Shown here: positions 6,491 through 11,017 of the stretch, in pieces | Numbering within the stretch: the stretch's first letter is position 1 | Layout of the letters: the number at the start of each line of letters is the position of its first letter | Assembly: GCA_036732565.1 (NCBI GenBank) | Contig: DAINCF010000223.1 | Span: 1-11,017, forward strand | Source: JAIVJN01 sp036732565 | Lineage (GTDB): Bacteria > Acidobacteriota > Vicinamibacteria > Vicinamibacterales > UBA2999 | DNA: 11,017 nucleotides | Direction: 5' to 3' | Program-made: the position numbers and the translations under genes | Notes under the pieces: model-generated | Told to the model about the DNA's origin: nothing | The model's input: only the letters and a program-made list of their open reading frames with translations | The model's database searches: none

Positions 6491-8263
6491 ATGCGTTCAT
6501 CTCTCCCGCTCATCGCCGTTCTGTCGTTGCTCGCCGGCGTCAGCGCTCCCGCACACGAGTCTGACCAGGCGACGGGGCAACCCGGTCAAGTCGCGACACC
6601 CCCTCAACCGGGCCCGCAACAGCGCACGCCGGCCCGCGCCGGCGCGGCTGGCGAGGAGATGCCCACGGGGAATTCCGTCATCCGTGGCTACGTCGTCGGC
6701 ATGGAAACCGGCGCACCGATTCGGCGCGCGTTCGTGCGCGCATTTGCGAGCGAGCTGAAAGGACAGCGGTCGGCGATCACCGACGCCGACGGCCGGTACG
6801 AGTTCCGCGATCTGCCGGCGGGCCGCTATACCGTCAGCGCCAGCAAGGCGGGTTACGTATCGTTGCAGTACGGTCAGCGCCGGCCGCTGCAGCCGGGCAC
6901 GCCGATCGAGCTTCAGGACAAACAGGTGCTCGAAAAGGTGGTCATCGGCTTGCCGCGCGGCAGCGTGTTGGCGGGGCGGATCACCGACGAGTTCGGCGAG
7001 CCCGTGGCCAACGCCAATGTCTCGGCCTTGCAGTGGAGACGTATCGGCGGCACGGGTCGATGGACGGGCACGAGCCAGCCGGCGAGAACGGATGACCTCG
7101 GTCATTACCGGGTGTTCGGCCTCGCGCCCGGCGAATACACCATCTCGGCGACCGTGCAAGGCGAGGGGTTCTTCGACCGGTCCGAGCCCTCGGGCGACAT
7201 GACCGGCTTCGCACCGACGTACTTTCCGGGTGTCCCGAGCATGGGCGACGCCGGACGCATCACCCTCGGTGTCGGCGAGGAGAACACCAACGCGTCATTC
7301 GCGCTCATCGCGGCACGCCTCGTCTCCGTCGAGGGCACCGTGACCAGCGCGAAAGGCACGCCGGTGACGCAAGGCACTGTGTTCCTGCGCCCTGGGGAAC
7401 CCGGCAGCGGCAACATGTTCATGGGCCCAGGCAACATGGGGCGCATCGATCAGCAGGGGCGCTTCAGGATCAACAGCGTGGCGCCAGGCCGCTACATCGC
7501 GCAAGCCAACGTGGGTCGCGGGGGACCGGACGACTCAGGGGAGATCGGACGCCTGCCGATCACGGTCGCGGGCGAGAAGATCGAGAACGCGGCGATCGTG
7601 ATGACGCCGGGCGGCCGCATCACCGGTCGCGTCATCACGGAGACGGGCGCGCCGCTACCGTCAATGCGGTCGACCTCACAATTCGATGAGGGAGGGCTGC
7701 GTGTCATGGCGAGCGTCGTCAACCCCGGCGAAGGGGGATTCATGGGCACACCGCCCGCGCGGGTCGACGCCAACGGCACCTTCGAGCTGAAAGGGCTCGT
7801 GGATGCGCGCCGGATCACGGTGACCGCTCCATCGGACTGGATGGTGAAGTCCGTCATGGTAAGCGGACGCGAGTACGTCGACACGCCGATCGAGGTCCAG
7901 CCCGGGCAAACCCTCACGGGCATGGAGGTCCTGCTCACCAATCGCATCAGCACGGTGAGTGGGCTCGTCACCGACTCGCGCGGCCTGCCGGTGCTCGACG
8001 CATCGATTCTCGTCTTCGTCGACGATCGCGAGTTCTGGCAGCTCGGCTCGCGTTACATCAGGACGGCTCGGCCCGATCAACAAGGGCGCTATCGCATCGA
8101 GCGGCTGCCGCCGCATGGTGCATACCTCGCCGTGGCAGTGCAGATGATCGAGGAAGGTCAGGCGATGAATCCCGACTACCTGGCCACCATGCAGCAGAGC
8201 GCGACGCGCTTCAGCCTGCGCGAAGGGGAAGGCACGACGGTTGACTTGAAGCTCAAGCAGTAG
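6491..8263 (+). CDS. Secreted protein with five carboxypeptidase-regulatory-like (prealbumin-like beta) modules
   Basis: This 590-residue protein has a signal peptide at about 1-21 (LPLIAVLSLLAGV, then APA before His22) and a Pro/Gln/Ala-rich linker at about 23-60. Five modules follow, each opening with a G-x-V strand and most closing with a D-x-x-G-x-[YF] strand and a PAGRYTV-like turn. They start near 64 (IRGYVVGMETGAPI), 159 (VLAGRITDEFGEPV), 279 (VEGTVTSAKGTPV), 377 (ITGRVITETGAPL) and 488 (VSGLVTDSRGLPV). The matching closing strands are DADGRYEFRDL, DDLGHYRVFGL, DQQGRFRINSV, DANGTFELKGL and DQQGRYRIERL. The motif APTYFPGVPS (about 241-250) and the strand after it recur in such proteins in Acidobacteriota, from memory. 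No catalytic domain is visible, so a surface, adhesive or binding role is likelier than enzymatic. It follows the exporter operon in the same direction, but the hairpin repeats separate them, so a shared role is not shown. Confidence 0.82.
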   Translation: MRSSLPLIAVLSLLAGVSAPAHESDQATGQPGQVATPPQPGPQQRTPARAGAAGEEMPTGNSVIRGYVVGMETGAPIRRAFVRAFASELKGQRSAITDADGRYEFRDLPAGRYTVSASKAGYVSLQYGQRRPLQPGTPIELQDKQVLEKVVIGLPRGSVLAGRITDEFGEPVANANVSALQWRRIGGTGRWTGTSQPARTDDLGHYRVFGLAPGEYTISATVQGEGFFDRSEPSGDMTGFAPTYFPGVPSMGDAGRITLGVGEENTNASFALIAARLVSVEGTVTSAKGTPVTQGTVFLRPGEPGSGNMFMGPGNMGRIDQQGRFRINSVAPGRYIAQANVGRGGPDDSGEIGRLPITVAGEKIENAAIVMTPGGRITGRVITETGAPLPSMRSTSQFDEGGLRVMASVVNPGEGGFMGTPPARVDANGTFELKGLVDARRITVTAPSDWMVKSVMVSGREYVDTPIEVQPGQTLTGMEVLLTNRISTVSGLVTDSRGLPVLDASILVFVDDREFWQLGSRYIRTARPDQQGRYRIERLPPHGAYLAVAVQMIEEGQAMNPDYLATMQQSATRFSLREGEGTTVDLKLKQ

Positions 8264-8283
8264 TTTGCTGGAGGAAAGACCAT

Positions 8284-9252
8284 TCAGAAGTAGTCCAATC
8301 GTCGATAGACGACGTCATGCGCGTCGAGCGGCGGCAGCGGCAGGCGCCGACCCGTCAGCGGCCGAATCATCAAGACCGGCTCCGGCGCTCCGCTCGTCGC
8401 GAACGTGACCTGAGGCGGCACCGCGGCCAGCGGCCACCAGCTGTGAATCTGCGGCAGGTCGTCCGCTGGCGCGCGGGCCAGCATCGCCTGCAGCATCGCG
8501 CCCACGCGCGCGCCAGCCGGATCGCGGTCGCCGGCATCCTCGATGAACCAGTGGCGCCCCTCGATCGAGCAGATGACGAACGCGACCGCGGTGTACCCCT
8601 CTTCGACGACGAGAAACTCGACCTGACGGAGTCCGGGCGGACCGAGGCCAGCCAGCAAGCGACGTTTCGAGAGACCGTAGCGCGCGAAGTCCTCGCTGCG
8701 CTCCAGCGCGAATCGCACATCGGCGGCACGAATGGCGCTCAGGTCGGTAACGGCCGCGATGTCGCGATCCTCACCCGATCGCACGAGCATCGCCGGCGCG
8801 CCGCGTCCCGTGCGTACTACGATGCGCGATTCGATCAGCGGGACCGGCACGAACTCCAGCCGCTCGTAGTACGACGGACCGATCTCGGAGAACAACATCG
8901 CGAACTCGTAGCCTTCCGCGACCGCCCAGTCGAGGATGCGGCGCAGCAGCTCGGTGCCCGCGCCGCGACCACGCTCAGCGGGTGTCGTGAACACCGCGCC
9001 GATACCCAGCACGCGACGAATACGCCCCTCGATGCGCGCGGAAAGGTCGTAGCGTTTCGCGCTGCTGAGGATCGTGTCGCCATCGACGAGCGCCACACGA
9101 TCCAGGTGCCCGCCGCCCCACGCCGTCGCCAACTGCCCCTTCCAGAACCGCTCGTAGCTCGAGGAGGAGAGGCCGTCGTTCCAGACGGCGAACGTGTCGC
9201 CAAGGATGGCGTCGAGCAAGGGACCAGTAGCCGGTACGAGCGTCAGTGGCAT
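8284..9252 (-). CDS. GNAT-family N-acetyltransferase with an extra C-terminal domain (Lyc1-like architecture)
   Basis: This 322-residue cytoplasmic enzyme probably transfers an acetyl group from acetyl-CoA to an amine. The acetyl-CoA-binding motif A is clear: strand VLGIGAVFTTP (81-91), then RGRGAG (94-99), which fits the R/Q-x-x-G-x-G/A signature and is followed by a helix (TELLRRILDWAV). Motif B is present as FAMLFSEIGPSYYERLEFVPVP (117-138), with the usual F/Y-Y-x-R-L-x-F pattern. Residues about 145-322 form a second domain with IEGRHWFIEDAGD and HSWWPLAAVPP and no second complete motif A. The N-terminal VWNDGLSSSSYERFW and the overall layout recall the fungal lysine acetyltransferase Lyc1 family; that is recalled similarity, not a search. 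The acceptor is unknown. It ends 20 bases from the preceding gene, tail to tail, and diverges from the DUF1800 gene. A sigma70-like promoter lies about 20 bases upstream of the ATG. No Shine-Dalgarno site is obvious. Confidence 0.8.
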   Translation of the reverse strand: MPLTLVPATGPLLDAILGDTFAVWNDGLSSSSYERFWKGQLATAWGGGHLDRVALVDGDTILSSAKRYDLSARIEGRIRRVLGIGAVFTTPAERGRGAGTELLRRILDWAVAEGYEFAMLFSEIGPSYYERLEFVPVPLIESRIVVRTGRGAPAMLVRSGEDRDIAAVTDLSAIRAADVRFALERSEDFARYGLSKRRLLAGLGPPGLRQVEFLVVEEGYTAVAFVICSIEGRHWFIEDAGDRDPAGARVGAMLQAMLARAPADDLPQIHSWWPLAAVPPQVTFATSGAPEPVLMIRPLTGRRLPLPPLDAHDVVYRRLDYF

Positions 9253-9278
9253 GGGTAGAGGAGCCGGTAACCAGCGAG

Positions 9279-9308
9279 ATTAAACCGTCTTCGGCCGCCG
9301 CCGGTCAA
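9279..9308 (-). promoter_or_regulatory. Sigma70-like promoter of the acetyltransferase gene
   Basis: On the minus strand, TTGACC (-35, 9308 to 9303) and TTTAAT (-10, 9284 to 9279) each match consensus at 5 of 6 bases, with an 18-base spacer. The expected transcription start near 9272 gives a leader of about 20 bases before ATG 9252. The AT-rich -10 stands out in a very GC-rich window. The 108-bp divergent gap (9253-9360) must also hold the DUF1800 promoter, which I could not identify. Confidence 0.5.
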
Positions 9309-9360
9309 AAACAGTACCAGGGCTCGTAAACGAACCACTTCGGCGGTCAAGGGCTAACCC

Positions 9361-11017
9361 ATGCAGCTCCACATCGCAGGCCGGCGTCGCCTCACACTCA
9401 TCGCCCCGATCCTCGCCATCGTCGCCATCACTTCGTCACCGCGGGTGGAATCCAAGTCCGCCATCCCAACTGACGACGCGACCGTCGTGCACGTGCTGAA
9501 TCGGCTCACGTTCGGCGCGACCGTGCGCGATGTCGAACAGGTCAAGCGAATCGGCCTCCCCAAGTGGATCGACCAGCAGCTGCAACCATCGACCATTGAC
9601 GACAGCGGCCTGGTCGCCCGGCTCGCCGGCTTCGAAACCCTGACCCTCAGCTCCGAGGTCATTGCCCGCGACTACGAGCGGCCTGCGCGACAAGACCGGC
9701 TGCGAGCGCGACAGGCTCAGGCGCAAAGCGGAGAGATGGCATCGGATCCGACCCTGCAGGACTCCACGATGGCGCGGCCGCGCCGGACTCCCGACCAGCC
9801 CGACTCGCCCGGCCAGCCCAGCCCACCCCGGCTGACTGAGGCGCAGATGAAGAACCGGTTGGTGCTGTCCGAGCTCTCCGAGGCCAAGCTGCTGCGTGCG
9901 GTCTACAGCGAGCGCCAACTCGAAGAGGTTCTGGTCGACTTCTGGTTCAACCACTTCAACGTATTCGCCGGCAAGGGACAGACCCGCGTCTACATCACGG
10001 AGTACGAGCGCACGGCGATCCGGCCACATGTCCTGGGGCGCTTCCGCGATCTCCTCGAGGCCACCGCGAAGAGCCCGGCCATGCTGTTCTACTTGGACAA
10101 CTGGATGAGCAGCGCGCCCACGGGCGCGCAGACGTTGGCGTCCGCTCCGCAGCCTGGGAGGGGCACGAACGGGCTCGACCCGCAAATGCGTCGGCGCGGT
10201 CTTGGCGGAGGGCCGCGGCAGAATGCCGCACGACCGGCGGGCCAGCCTCCACAGCAGCAGCGGATGCGCGGCCTCAACGAGAACTACGCGCGCGAGCTGA
10301 TGGAGCTCCACACACTCGGCGTAGATGGGGGCTACACACAGACGGACATCGTCAACGTCGCGCGAGCCTTCACGGGTTGGACATTCGATCGTCGGAACGA
10401 CGGCGGCTTCCGCTTCGTGCCGTTCATGCACGACGCCGGCGCGAAGACCGTGCTCGGCCAGACGATCAAGGCTGGCGGTGGTGAGCAGGACGGCGAGCGC
10501 GTCCTCGACATCGTCGCCGCGCACCCGTCGACGGCCCGGTTCATTGCCACCAAGCTGGCGCGACGCTTCGTCAGCGATCAGCCGCCGCCGGCGCTCGTCG
10601 ATCGCGCGGCGGACCGCTTCCGCGCGACCCAGGGCGATCTTCGCGAGGTCGTCCGAACCATCGTCACGTCGCCGGAATTCTTCGCCGCCGATGCGCGCAA
10701 TGCCAAGGTCAAGACGCCACTGGAGTTCGTGGCGAGCGCGCTCCGCGCCACCGGCGCCGACATCGAGCGCGCCACGCCGCTCACGCGCGTGCTTCGCGAT
10801 CTGGGCATGCCCGTCTACTTCTGCCAGCCGCCCACGGGCTATGACGACACTGCTGAGACGTGGGTCTCGTCCGGAGCGCTCGTCAACCGGATGAACTTCG
10901 CGGTCGATCTCGCGAACGGCCGGCTCCGCGGGATTTCGATGCCGCCTCCTGGCGCCGACCTCGCGGCCCTGCGCGACGAGGCGCAGCGCACGCTGCTCTT
11001 CGGCCGCGCCGGCGAGT
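9361..11017 (+). CDS. DUF1800 domain-containing exported protein, 3'-truncated by the window
   Basis: The frame is open from ATG 9361 to the window end, giving 552 residues so far. An in-frame TAA at 9355-9357 fixes the start, and AAGGG at 9349-9353 is a modest ribosome binding site. Residues 1-24 have an RRR basic region and a hydrophobic core (LTLIAPILAIVAI), suggesting export. DUF1800 landmarks appear in order: HVLNRLTFGAT (about 43-53), PKWIDQQL, WFNHFNVF (195-202), NENYARELMELHTLG (306-320), GYTQTDIVNVARAFTGW (323-339), KLARRFVSD (398-406), TSPEFF, KTPLEFVASALRATGAD and PPTGY. The core is interrupted by two low-complexity stretches at about 108-158 and 252-303, rich in Gln, Pro, Arg and Gly. 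The biochemical function of DUF1800 is not established. Such genes are often followed by a DUF1501 gene, so that gene may lie just beyond the right edge. Confidence 0.9.
   Translation, partial: MQLHIAGRRRLTLIAPILAIVAITSSPRVESKSAIPTDDATVVHVLNRLTFGATVRDVEQVKRIGLPKWIDQQLQPSTIDDSGLVARLAGFETLTLSSEVIARDYERPARQDRLRARQAQAQSGEMASDPTLQDSTMARPRRTPDQPDSPGQPSPPRLTEAQMKNRLVLSELSEAKLLRAVYSERQLEEVLVDFWFNHFNVFAGKGQTRVYITEYERTAIRPHVLGRFRDLLEATAKSPAMLFYLDNWMSSAPTGAQTLASAPQPGRGTNGLDPQMRRRGLGGGPRQNAARPAGQPPQQQRMRGLNENYARELMELHTLGVDGGYTQTDIVNVARAFTGWTFDRRNDGGFRFVPFMHDAGAKTVLGQTIKAGGGEQDGERVLDIVAAHPSTARFIATKLARRFVSDQPPPALVDRAADRFRATQGDLREVVRTIVTSPEFFAADARNAKVKTPLEFVASALRATGADIERATPLTRVLRDLGMPVYFCQPPTGYDDTAETWVSSGALVNRMNFAVDLANGRLRGISMPPPGADLAALRDEAQRTLLFGRAGE

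Noticed and set aside
8317..9258. Plus-strand open frame (313 residues) opposite the acetyltransferase
   Set aside because: Arg-rich and motif-free, whereas the minus strand contains the complete GNAT motif A RGRGAG and motif B.

Overview
The window is 11 kb of uniformly high-GC bacterial DNA. The gene content is a three-adaptor MacA/MacB-type efflux operon, a secreted protein with repeated carboxypeptidase-regulatory-like domains and a DUF1800 protein. Together with GC-rich intergenic palindromes, this resembles Acidobacteriota, perhaps a Vicinamibacteria/Luteitalea-like lineage. That placement is inferred from gene content and style; there is no rRNA or marker gene here to prove it. I see no tRNA, rRNA, transposase, phage gene or CRISPR array.

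Layout, left to right. (1) The 3' part of a phytoene-dehydrogenase-like FAD oxidoreductase (2-1138, + strand, 5' end outside the window) ends in degenerate tandem copies of its own 3' end, closed by a perfect 28-bp palindrome (1185-1212). (2) A + strand operon follows. It encodes three successive HlyD/MacA-family periplasmic adaptors (1371-2429, 2440-3669, 3666-4955) and a MacB-type ABC permease (5038-6342) that lacks an ATPase domain. The first three genes are tightly packed. A strong hairpin sits in the 82-bp gap before the permease. (3) A block of REP-like hairpin repeats (6343-6468) begins directly after the permease stop codon. (4) A secreted protein with five carboxypeptidase-regulatory-like modules (6491-8263) meets, tail to tail, a minus-strand GNAT acetyltransferase (8284-9252) that has a good sigma70-like promoter. 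(5) Diverging from it is a DUF1800 gene (9361 onward) that runs off the right edge.

How the genes work together. The adaptors and the permease most likely form the periplasmic and inner-membrane parts of a tripartite ABC exporter. Its ATPase and outer-membrane channel are not encoded in this window. The oxidoreductase, the repeat-module protein, the acetyltransferase and the DUF1800 protein show no clear functional link to the exporter. I found no system that is convincingly new. The most distinctive signals are the tripled adaptors with a stand-alone permease, and the two repeat blocks that each abut a stop codon.
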